Source: an uncultured Beijerinckiaceae bacterium (GTDB taxonomy: Bacteria > Pseudomonadota > Alphaproteobacteria > Rhizobiales > Beijerinckiaceae). From it: DNA of 23,242 nt. The notes beneath the pieces were generated by a model. That model was given only the letters and a program-made list of their open reading frames with translations, had not been told where the DNA came from and ran no database searches. The first letter of the stretch is position 1, and each line of letters opens with the position of its first letter. The stretch is taken from assembly GCA_937873345.1 (NCBI GenBank), contig CALMRL010000338.1:1-23242 (forward strand), in the 5' to 3' direction. This document shows positions 16,450-23,242 of this stretch, piece by piece. Made by a program: the position numbers and the translations under genes.

Positions 16450-17589
16450 ATGGATGAGAATGAACGCTCCTCACGGCCCGTCCGGGCCAGGGCTGTCGCA
16501 TTCTATCTCCCGCAGTTTCATCCCGTTCCCGAAAACGACACTTGGTGGGGCGCGGGCTTCACGGAATGGACCAACGTCGCGAAAGCAAAACCCCTCTTCA
16601 AAGGGCATTGGCAGCCCCGGCTCCCTGCGGACCTTGGTTTCTACGACTTGCGCGTGCCGGAGGTGCGGGAACGGCAAGCGGACCTGGCAAGGCACGCCGG
16701 CATCGAAGCGTTTTGTTACTGGCACTACTGGTTCGGCAATGGGCGTCGCATCTTGGAGCGTCCGTTCAACGAGGTCCTCGCATCCGGTCGTCCGGACTTC
16801 GGCTTCTGCTTGGCCTGGGCCAATCAACCGTGGACCGGCGTCTGGCACGGCCAACCGAAGACGACGCTGCTCGATCAGACATATCCGGGCGAGGCGGACC
16901 ATGCCGCGCACTTCGAGACACTGTTGCCGGCGTTCAGGGATCACCGATACTTCAAGGTCGATGGCAAGCCGCTGTTTGCGATCTACGACCCCGACCATCT
17001 GCGCGAAACGGCTGGCTTCGTGGCGCAATGGCAAGCCCTCGCGCAGGCTGCCGGCCTGCCCGGCCTGTACTTTATCGGCATGAGCAACAAATATGATAAG
17101 GAGCTTCTCGCACCCTTCGATAGATTGATGAGCTTCGGTCCCGGAAACTATATCGACACGCGGCCACGAACGAACTTTGACCGGATTACCGACCGGCTCA
17201 ATCGCTTCGACATGACACGATCAACCTATGCGCGTTTCAAAAATCGCTACCTTGGGCCGCATCGGCACGATTATAGAAACGTCGTCGACGTCTTCATGAC
17301 GCACGAAGATCAGGATCCCCGCTCGACGCCGTGCATCATTCCCAACTGGGATAACACGCCACGATCCGGTCGCCGCGGACACGTCTTCTTGAATACGTCA
17401 CCGGACTTGTACGAGAAGATGCTGCGGCATGGACTGAAGCAGGTCGAGGGGCACAAGCAGGCCGAGCGCATCATCTTCATCAAAGCCTGGAACGAGTGGG
17501 CGGAAGGAAACTACCTCGAACCGGACGCGAAGTACGGCACGGCATTTTTAGACGCAACGAGGAGAGCGCTCGCGGCAGAAGGAGTCTGA
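16450..17589 (+). CDS. WbsX-like glycosyltransferase / GT99-associated domain protein
   Basis: A 379-residue protein of the Glyco_tran_WbsX family, found in O-antigen and exopolysaccharide clusters. It shows the family marks: AFYLPQFHPVPENDTWWGAG then FTEWTNV (about residues 17-42), KPLFKGHWQPRLPADLGFYD, FCYWHYWFGNGRRILERPF, FCLAWANQPWTGVW, GKPLFAIYDP, and the C-terminal FIKAWNEWAEGNYLEPDAKYG. No signal peptide or membrane segment is seen, so it is probably cytosolic. The fold resembles a glycoside-hydrolase-like barrel with conserved Trp/Glu, and the biochemical role of stand-alone members is poorly defined; it may transfer a side-chain sugar. Start ATG 16450 has only a weak GGAA upstream. 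Confidence 0.85.
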   Translation: MDENERSSRPVRARAVAFYLPQFHPVPENDTWWGAGFTEWTNVAKAKPLFKGHWQPRLPADLGFYDLRVPEVRERQADLARHAGIEAFCYWHYWFGNGRRILERPFNEVLASGRPDFGFCLAWANQPWTGVWHGQPKTTLLDQTYPGEADHAAHFETLLPAFRDHRYFKVDGKPLFAIYDPDHLRETAGFVAQWQALAQAAGLPGLYFIGMSNKYDKELLAPFDRLMSFGPGNYIDTRPRTNFDRITDRLNRFDMTRSTYARFKNRYLGPHRHDYRNVVDVFMTHEDQDPRSTPCIIPNWDNTPRSGRRGHVFLNTSPDLYEKMLRHGLKQVEGHKQAERIIFIKAWNEWAEGNYLEPDAKYGTAFLDATRRALAAEGV

Positions 17590-17994
17590 AGCGCTTTTTG
17601 CTGAAGCAGTGAGAAATACCGCGAAAGGTAGAGTTATGAGGGGAAGGTAGCCAAAGCTTTCGGCTCGATGAGGTGAGATCGAAGGCGGCTCCTGAGTCGC
17701 GCCCCCGAACTTGCCTGCAGCACGTCCGCTTCACCATCGCTGCGCGTGCGGCAGGGGGCGCGGGACCACCGTCGTAGCCGACCCGGACGGTGGTGCGGCG
17801 GACCCGTCGACGACCTCGTGATCCTTTCAGCCCCACGCATGCGAAGTCCGCGCGGCCGGTCTCCGTAGAGGTTGCGCTCGCCAGCCATCTGCTGAAGGAG
17901 TGCTGGAGATCCGAGATGGACGTCCGCTGACCCATGCTCCGCTCGTAGGCTCGAGGCACCGAATACGACTTTCGCCGTCCATCGGGAGCAGCCC
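17590..17994. other. 405-base gap with a 9-bp inverted repeat, no gene recognised
   Basis: No convincing coding frame is seen. A perfect inverted repeat, ACCACCGTC (17765-17773) and GACGGTGGT (17786-17794), has a 12-base loop. The minus strand has two long overlapping frames (up to 173 codons) of Arg/Gly-rich composition without domains; they may be remnants of an insertion sequence tail. The plus-strand acyltransferase promoter should lie toward the right end. Confidence 0.35.
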
Positions 17995-19110
17995 ATGCCA
18001 CGTGAATTGCGATCCCTAACCGGATTGAGAGGCGTCGCCGCCTGCGTCGTCATGGTCGGCCACTTCACCGAAGAGTCTGTACGCTCGGGTCTGATCGGCC
18101 GCTTGCTCGACCAGACCTATTATGCCGTCGATCTTTTCTTCGTTCTCAGCGGCTTCGTGCTTGCGATGGTCTACGGTCGAGCGAGCGCGGATCGCGGCAA
18201 AATCACCTTCCCTCGCTTCCTGCAGCATCGAATCGCACGCATCTATCCACTATACATGATCACGACATTGGTAAGCTTTTGTCTGGCGCGCGCTGACTTT
18301 CCGATCTACGGCGATCCGAACTCCAGTCTGCCAGCCCTCGGCGCGAATCTCGCGATGACGCAATTCTGGGGTTGGCCGTCGGATAGTCTGAACGGTCCAG
18401 GCTGGTCCATCAGCACGGAGTGGGCGGCCAACCTCCTCTTCCCCGTGCTAGCTTTCCTATGCCTGCGATGTTCGTGGCTCGTCAGTGCCTCCGTCGTGAT
18501 CCTTGCATTGACGATCGGTGTCGCCGCCGACCACTTCGCGACCGATGTTTTTTGGGGAACGTCGATCGTGCTGCACTGGAAGTGGCTGAGATTGCCGGAA
18601 CCGCTCATTGGCTGCACCGTGGAATTCCTGGCGGGCATGTTCTGCTGGCGGTTACGCAGCGATGCTCGCTGGACCGCCATGCTCGGCGGAACGAACATTC
18701 TATGGCTCGTGCTGGCCGTCACCACGCTCACCTATCTCGTCGGATCAGCCAAGCTGGTCTTCGTCCTGTCGGTCTGCTTCCTGGTGATCGGGCTGTCCTT
18801 CGAGCGCGCAAAGCTCGCACTCCTCCTAGGATCGCCGATCCCGCATCGGCTCGGACGGTTGTCCTACTCGATCTATCTCGTCCATGCGCCGATGATCACG
18901 CTCGCCCACGGGTCCACCATTATCTTCAACGATGCCGGACTGGCTCACGCGCATTCGGTTGCTGTGCTTCTTGCCATGGCGGCCACTCTCGTTGTGGCTG
19001 ACCTTTCATATCGCTTGATCGAGCGTCCGTCGCAGAAGCTGCTTCGGAGCGGTTTCGCTCGTCTGAGCGGTTACGCCACTTCCCGAGCGAATGTGGCGAT
19101 CTCGGATTGA
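17995..19110 (+). CDS. acyltransferase family 3 membrane protein (GumF/GumG-like)
   Basis: A 371-residue integral membrane O-acyltransferase, probably acetylating a sugar of the repeat unit with acyl-CoA-derived groups. The N-terminal LTGLRGVAACVVMVGHF carries the family R-x10-H signature (R12, H23). AVDLFFVLSGFVLAMVYGR, FLQHRIARIYPLY, the GWSISTEW motif and the late SYSIYLVHAPMI complete the family pattern; about ten membrane helices are visible. Length is normal. Start ATG 17995 has GGGAG six bases before it. In xanthan clusters GumF and GumG of this family acetylate the mannoses. It stands alone on the plus strand with a 405-base leader region, so it probably has its own promoter. Confidence 0.88.
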   Translation: MPRELRSLTGLRGVAACVVMVGHFTEESVRSGLIGRLLDQTYYAVDLFFVLSGFVLAMVYGRASADRGKITFPRFLQHRIARIYPLYMITTLVSFCLARADFPIYGDPNSSLPALGANLAMTQFWGWPSDSLNGPGWSISTEWAANLLFPVLAFLCLRCSWLVSASVVILALTIGVAADHFATDVFWGTSIVLHWKWLRLPEPLIGCTVEFLAGMFCWRLRSDARWTAMLGGTNILWLVLAVTTLTYLVGSAKLVFVLSVCFLVIGLSFERAKLALLLGSPIPHRLGRLSYSIYLVHAPMITLAHGSTIIFNDAGLAHAHSVAVLLAMAATLVVADLSYRLIERPSQKLLRSGFARLSGYATSRANVAISD

Positions 19111-19287
19111 GACGAAGCCGTGATCGGGCAACCAAGCCGGTGCAGCACGATGCAGCGGTCGCGCCTCGCTTGCTCACCGTTATGGAGGCGCCGGCTCAAG
19201 CCCAATCCGATGCAGCGCCAAGCACCGCCGCAAAAGGCCCTTCCCTTGGCCTGCTGCGGCGAGCCATGCGTTTCGAGCTTGCCTCCT

Positions 19288-19471
19288 AGAGCGATTTCCT
19301 TTCAGGTCGCATCGTAGTCTGCTGCGGCGAACATGTCGGCGCATTCGGCTGGCGTGATCTGGTCGACGAGGCGCCCGATGGCGGCCCAGAGCGCGTCTTT
19401 AGTGCGCTCGGCGGCCTTACGCCGCAAGGCCTTTAGCTTAGCGAAGGCGTTCTCGATGAGGTTGAAGTCCA
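19288..19471 (-). mobile_element. IS630-family transposase 3' end (remnant)
   Basis: The minus-strand frame from about 19471 to its stop at 19302 reads DFNLIENAFAKLKALRRKAA then ERTKDALWAAIGRLVDQITP, ending ADYDAT. This is the C-terminal end of IS630-type DDE transposases, around the last catalytic Glu (LIENAFAKLK). All upstream transposase sequence is missing. Just past the stop a CTAG at 19288-19291 could contain the TA target dinucleotide that IS630 elements duplicate, so the element end may be near 19290. The 19111-19287 stretch between the acyltransferase and this remnant holds no recognisable gene. Confidence 0.75.
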
Positions 19472-19652
19472 AGCTGTCCCGGTAGTTCATCGCCATGAGG
19501 AAACCCGAGAGGATAAAGAAGAGATCGACGGCGAGGTAGCCCGGCCCGAACGGTGAAAAGCGCCCGTCGTCAAGGTGCTGGAAAACCAAGTAATGATAGA
19601 GCATTACGAGGACCGCTGCCGCGCCTCTGACCCCGGTCAGTGCTTTGAACAT
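19472..19652 (-). pseudogene. acyltransferase family 3, N-terminal fragment cut by an IS630 remnant
   Basis: From ATG 19652 (preceded by GGTGAGA on the minus strand) the frame reads MFKALTGVRGAAAVLVMLYH with the family R-x10-H signature (R9, H20) and then GPGYLAVDLFFILSGFLMAM. This is the first 60 or so residues of an AT3 acyltransferase of about 370. At about residue 61 (near 19472) the sequence switches, in frame, to the IS630 transposase C terminus, so the remaining membrane helices are gone and no enzyme can be made. It lies 102 bases downstream of the GT2 pair on the same strand, so it was probably the last gene of that operon and decorated the same polymer. Confidence 0.8.
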
Positions 19653-19754
19653 GCTGATCTCACCATTCTCAGATGGCAATCAGCCATGGCACGCGAAGGC
19701 AACGGCAGTGTCGAAAGGCGGCGCGTCGGTGTCAATCCCCTGTAGTCAGCCTTA

Positions 19755-20909
19755 TCAGCTATTGCGTCCCGTCCTCCGCTTCACCGCGCGGCGAACGCCG
19801 TCGGGAACTGCTAGACGGAAGGCCAATCGCGCGAGGACGATCGGATATCGATTGAACGCCGTCAGGGTCCTTGCCTCGCGAAGGCAACCGCCCTGGAGGA
19901 GCCGGACGGCGCTCATCACAAGCGCTTCGTTCAGCTGGTCGCGATTGGCCGCTGAGAGCCGATGCGCGAACGAGCGCGCGGCCTGCGCGATGAAGCGGCA
20001 GTCGGCGTCCTCCAACTCGAAAGGCCGATAGGCGGCGAGCTCGAGTAGCTTGGCGGCGACCGCGATGCGCAGATGGTCCTGTTGCGGTGCCGCGAGCTGC
20101 GGCGACGCGAGCTGGATCAACGCGTCAAGCGACGGAGCTGCCTTGTACGCCGTCAGGACGCCGTCCGCGAAGGTCAAGTCGGGCTGACCGGCCCGGCGCC
20201 GCTGCGCCGAGAGAGCCGACAATTGCGAGCTCAGCGCCATGATGCGACCGTTGTGCAGGGACGCGCTCGAGATGCTTCCCGCGTGCATGCGGTAATCGCC
20301 GAGGACCTCGTCCATGTTGAACAAGCGCCCTTGCTCCTGCAGGCGCCAGTAAAGATCGGCGTCTTCCGCATGGTACACGAAGCGATAGCCGCCGATCCGC
20401 TCGATCGCGTCGCGACGGATCATCAGGAAGGGATGGAGCAGGTAAGGTTCGCGCGCGGGCGCCCATGCCGGGTCCGCCTGCTCCGGCAGGCTCAGCCGAC
20501 TCACGGTCCCGAGCGGACGGTCGTTCTCATCGATGTGCCGCGCGCCGCTGGAAACTCCGAGGCAGGCGGGATGCTCCTGCAGGAACGCGACCTGCCGCTG
20601 CAGGCGGTCGGGATAAGCGATGTCGTCCGCATCGTGCCGGGCGATCAACGGCGCGTCGCCTTCGCGAAGGCCGGTGTTCAGCGCGGCGACGATGCCCCCG
20701 TTGGGACGCGTCACGACCCGCAGGCGCGGCTCGCCACGCGCGATCTCTTCGAGCACGCGTGGCGTCTCATCCGTCGAACCGTCGTCGACCACGATGATGG
20801 CGAGATCGCGGAGCGTTTGGCTTTGTATGCTGGCAACCGCCTGCCGGATCGTGCGTGCCGCGTTGAAGGCGGGGATCAGAACATCGACGCGCCCGTTCGT
20901 CGTTATCAT
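19755..20909 (-). CDS. GT2 family glycosyltransferase (second of a tandem pair)
   Basis: A 384-residue GT-A-fold enzyme. The N terminus has VDVLIPAFNAARTIRQAVAS, IIVVDDGSTDETP and the metal/nucleotide-binding DAD at about residues 93-95 (ARHDADDIAYPDRL), followed by the acceptor-side HAEDADLYWRLQEQGR motif. No membrane segments are obvious, so it acts on lipid-linked acceptor at the cytoplasmic face. Start ATG 20909 is preceded by AGGA and GAGG; it lies 18 bases after the stop of the upstream GT2 gene, implying one transcript. It is a clear paralogue of that neighbour through its whole length, including the C-terminal helical part. Donor and acceptor sugars cannot be read from sequence. Confidence 0.9.
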   Translation of the reverse strand: MITTNGRVDVLIPAFNAARTIRQAVASIQSQTLRDLAIIVVDDGSTDETPRVLEEIARGEPRLRVVTRPNGGIVAALNTGLREGDAPLIARHDADDIAYPDRLQRQVAFLQEHPACLGVSSGARHIDENDRPLGTVSRLSLPEQADPAWAPAREPYLLHPFLMIRRDAIERIGGYRFVYHAEDADLYWRLQEQGRLFNMDEVLGDYRMHAGSISSASLHNGRIMALSSQLSALSAQRRRAGQPDLTFADGVLTAYKAAPSLDALIQLASPQLAAPQQDHLRIAVAAKLLELAAYRPFELEDADCRFIAQAARSFAHRLSAANRDQLNEALVMSAVRLLQGGCLREARTLTAFNRYPIVLARLAFRLAVPDGVRRAVKRRTGRNS

Positions 20910-20927
20910 CGCCTCATCCTGTCACCA

Positions 20928-22139
20928 TCAGGAACCCGACCCATCGAGCGCGCTTGGAGAGCGATGTCGCCTTGCCTTCAAGCGGCTGCGCACCCCATCG
21001 GGGAGCCCGTAGCGGAACGCGAGGCGCGCCGCCATCATCGGCCAGCGCGCGCGCGGGACCAGCAGCGATGCTTCGCCGATCAGCCCCTTGCCCGCCAGTC
21101 GGAGCGCGGTGGTCAGGATCGCCTCCGCGAGCTGGCGCCGATTCTCGGGCGTCATGAGCTCTCCGTTCTGCTGCACCGCGTCCCTGATGAAACGGCAATC
21201 GGCGCGATCCGGCTCGAAGGGGCGGTAGAAGCACAGTTCGATCAGCTTGCCTGCCATGGCGACCTGCAGACGCCGGCGTTCATCCCCGTCGAGCGACCGA
21301 GATCCGATCGCCCAGAAGTCGGCGAGGCTTGAGGCTTCAACATATCGATCCGCATCCGACGAGGTGAAGGTGAGGTCGGGCTTACCGTCGCGGCGTCGAC
21401 GCGCGGACAGAGCGGCGAGTTGCGAGCACAGGGCGGTGATGCGCCCGTTGCGGATGGAGCGGCTGGTGATGCTGCCGGGATGGATCCTGTAGGAGCCCAT
21501 GATCTCATCGAGGTTGTGCAAGCGTCCGTAGCCCTGCAGGCGCCAGTAGAGGTCGCTGTCTTCCGCGATGTGCAGCGGACGATACCCGCCCGCCGCGAGG
21601 AAGGCGTCGCGGCGCACCATCAGAAAGGGCTGGATCAGATAGGGCTCGCGCGCGGGGATCCAGTCGCAATCGGCCTCCTCGATCGGCCGCATGCGCGCGA
21701 TATGCCCGATCAACCGGTCGTGCGCATCGATGTGGCGCGCGTAGCCCGACACGGCCACGCAATCGGAGTTCGCTTGAAGATAGGCGAGCTCCATCTCGAG
21801 GCGGCGAGGGTCCGAAAGGTCGTCCGCATCATGCCTGGCGAGGAAGGGAGCACGGCAATGTTTCAGGCCGAGCCACAACGAATCGGTGATGCCGCTGTTC
21901 TGCTTCGTCAGAACGAGCAGGCGCGTTTCCTCCGCGGCGATCTCGCGCAGGGTCGAAGCGGTGCCGTCGGTCGAACCATCATCGACCACGATGATACGGG
22001 TCTCCGCGACCGTCTGGTTCTGGATGCTGGCGATGGCGCTGCGGATCGTCGCTTCCGCGTTGAACACCGGCAGGAGCACGTCGATGATCGGCTCGTCGGC
22101 AGGGGGCAAGGACGTCAAGTTGTTGATCTCACGTTCCAC
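20928..22139 (-). CDS. GT2 family glycosyltransferase (first of a tandem pair)
   Basis: A 403-residue GT-A enzyme with IIDVLLPVFNAEATIRSAIA, IIVVDDGSTDGTAS, the DAD motif at about residues 104-106 (ARHDADDLSDPRRL) and IAEDSDLYWRLQGYGRL. The frame stays open far upstream to 23222, but that part is the antisense shadow of the hydrolase gene. The start chosen is GTG 22139-22137, with GGAGGT ten bases before it (22155-22150); TTG codons a few residues later are alternatives. The C-terminal 140 residues are helical and shared with the downstream paralogue. The pair was probably produced by tandem duplication and then diverged, perhaps to add two different side-chain sugars. Divergent from the GH30 gene. 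Confidence 0.88.
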   Translation of the reverse strand: MEREINNLTSLPPADEPIIDVLLPVFNAEATIRSAIASIQNQTVAETRIIVVDDGSTDGTASTLREIAAEETRLLVLTKQNSGITDSLWLGLKHCRAPFLARHDADDLSDPRRLEMELAYLQANSDCVAVSGYARHIDAHDRLIGHIARMRPIEEADCDWIPAREPYLIQPFLMVRRDAFLAAGGYRPLHIAEDSDLYWRLQGYGRLHNLDEIMGSYRIHPGSITSRSIRNGRITALCSQLAALSARRRRDGKPDLTFTSSDADRYVEASSLADFWAIGSRSLDGDERRRLQVAMAGKLIELCFYRPFEPDRADCRFIRDAVQQNGELMTPENRRQLAEAILTTALRLAGKGLIGEASLLVPRARWPMMAARLAFRYGLPDGVRSRLKARRHRSPSALDGSGS

Positions 22140-22256
22140 CCGCTTCTCTACCTCCGCGCGGCGGCGGGCGCGCGGTCTTTCTAGACCGATTGCATCCGCG
22201 AGGTTCACTTGCGATGCGCGATCACGATCGCGACCAAGCCTAGGAAAGGACGGCCG
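22140..22256. promoter_or_regulatory. divergent intergenic region between GT2 operon and GH30 gene
   Basis: A 117-base spacer between two divergent genes must hold promoters for one or both. It contains the Shine-Dalgarno sequences of both: GGAGGT on the minus strand (22155-22150) and AGGAAAGGA on the plus strand (22242-22250). No clear promoter boxes were recognised. Confidence 0.35.
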
Positions 22257-23242
22257 ATGATAAGCGACGAGCGCAGTGGCAAGCATCGAACCGCCACCCG
22301 AAACTACGCACCCCACCTGCGGACATCGCGGCGCGAGGCCTTGCTGGCTCTGTCCATGCTGCCGCTCGCGGGGCAGGCTCATGCCCAGCTCAGTTGCACG
22401 GCGCGGGCGAGTGACGCCCTCGCGCAGCCAATCGCCTATCGCACCATGCCGATGCTGACGCCGGCGCTCGCCCCCGTTTCGCTTCCGGCATTCACCGAGG
22501 GTGCATGTTCCCCGGCCGACAGAACGGTGGTCGTCGATCGGCGCGCCACCAATCAACCGTTCTTCGGCGTCGGTGCGGCAATCACCGCGTCCGCTTGCGC
22601 CCTGATGGCGAACGATCTGACGGAGCGGCAGCGCGCCGACTTCCTGGAAGAGTGCTTCGGTAGGAACGGCTTCTCGATGGTCCGAATCTGTATCGGAGAC
22701 AGTGACTACGTGACCGGTTCGACCTTTCGCACCTATGACGATGTCGCGGACGACGCAGCCCTGCACGACTTCTCGATCGAACGGGATCGCGCATGCATCA
22801 TCCCGACGCTGCGCGATATTCTGGCCATCAACCCCGGCGTGAAGATCATCGCCTCGCCATGGTCGCCGCCGGCTTTCCTGAAGACGAACGGCGCGCTGAT
22901 CGGCGCTGACGCCTCCTTCTGGGCGACGCCCAGCAACATGGAGATCTATGCCCGCTATCTCGTCCGCTTCCTTCAAGACTATGGCGCCGCGGGTATCTCC
23001 GTTTGGGCGATCACGGTGCAGAACGAGCCGAACTTCAGCCCCGTGCACTATCCCGGCTGCCTTTGGAGCCCGGACGACGCGGCAGCCTTCGTCGGCAGAC
23101 ATTTCGGCCCCGCGCTCGCAGCCGCTGGATTGAACACCAAGATCCTCGTCGGCGATGCGTCCTGGCGGGATACGGGCGATCTCGTGACCACACCGCTGCG
23201 CGACCCTTCCGCGAATGCGCACATCTTCGGTGCCGCCTACCA
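22257..23242 (+). CDS. secreted glycoside hydrolase, GH30-like (3' end beyond window)
   Basis: An open frame from ATG 22257 (AGGAAAGGA at 22242-22250) to the window edge, 328 codons so far. The N terminus has a Tat-like signal: SRREALL with R25/R26, a hydrophobic stretch LALSMLPLAG and an AHA-Q cleavage site after about residue 43. The mature part matches GH30 (glucosylceramidase/beta-1,6-glucanase superfamily): FFGVGAAITASACALMAN, SMVRICIGDSDY, IIASPWSPPAFLKTNG, and AITVQNEPNFSP, in which E257 is the expected acid/base. The nucleophile Glu would lie beyond the window. It likely acts in the periplasm or outside the cell on a beta-linked glycan, possibly the exopolysaccharide itself; the exact substrate cannot be told, since GH30 spans glucosidases, glucanases, xylanases and glucuronidases. 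Confidence 0.85.
   Translation, partial: MISDERSGKHRTATRNYAPHLRTSRREALLALSMLPLAGQAHAQLSCTARASDALAQPIAYRTMPMLTPALAPVSLPAFTEGACSPADRTVVVDRRATNQPFFGVGAAITASACALMANDLTERQRADFLEECFGRNGFSMVRICIGDSDYVTGSTFRTYDDVADDAALHDFSIERDRACIIPTLRDILAINPGVKIIASPWSPPAFLKTNGALIGADASFWATPSNMEIYARYLVRFLQDYGAAGISVWAITVQNEPNFSPVHYPGCLWSPDDAAAFVGRHFGPALAAAGLNTKILVGDASWRDTGDLVTTPLRDPSANAHIFGAAY

Noticed and set aside
20073..21332. 419-codon plus-strand frame opposite both GT2 genes
   Set aside because: Spans two genes and their intergenic gap in antisense with no domain; GC-rich DNA keeps the opposite frame open.
22140..23222. N-terminal extension of the first GT2 frame to 764 residues
   Set aside because: The extension is the antisense of the GH30 gene, which has a signal peptide and catalytic motifs; the GT2 core begins near 22139.
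1..23242. CRISPR arrays, rRNA genes, riboswitches
   Set aside because: Looked for regularly spaced repeats and conserved RNA cores on both strands and saw none.

Overview
The window looks like a piece of an alphaproteobacterial chromosome or large replicon. The coding DNA is GC-rich with many GTG and TTG starts, and the insertion sequences and integrase types are common in Methylobacterium-like, Acetobacteraceae and Sphingomonas-like bacteria. The genus cannot be fixed from the sequence alone.

Region 1 (about 1-3100) is a mobile-element junction. It holds the start of a tyrosine integrase running off the left edge, a 3' half of a tRNA-Thr(CGU) gene that looks like an attachment-site remnant, a decayed second integrase, an IS481-family transposase on the minus strand, and a truncated, frameshifted IS110-family transposase with its 3' non-coding tail.

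Region 2 (about 3200-22140) is an exopolysaccharide cluster of the xanthan/acetan (gum/ace) type using a Wzx/Wzy route. On the plus strand lie a Wzz/BY-kinase chain-length protein (GumC-like, but with a kinase domain), a GumD-like phosphoglycosyl transferase, a fused GumH-like GT4 plus WecG/TagA-type GT26 enzyme, a GumE-like polymerase and a GumK-like glucuronosyltransferase. On the minus strand follow a double-domain glycosyltransferase and a Wzx flippase. Then come a WbsX-like protein and an acyltransferase-3 protein on plus, a broken acyltransferase ending in an IS630-family transposase tail, and two tandem paralogous GT2 enzymes on minus. The inferred chemistry is: GumD-like starts the lipid-linked unit, GT26 adds the second sugar, GT4 the side-chain mannose, GumK-like the glucuronate, the further GTs extend or branch it, acyltransferase decorates, flippase exports, polymerase and Wzz/kinase build chains. 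No Wza/GumB outer-membrane exporter, pyruvyltransferase (GumL) or GumI is visible; any of these may lie outside the window.

Region 3 (22257 to the right edge) is the start of a secreted glycoside hydrolase of the GH30 type with a Tat-like signal peptide, divergent from the GT2 pair. It might trim or turn over the polymer.
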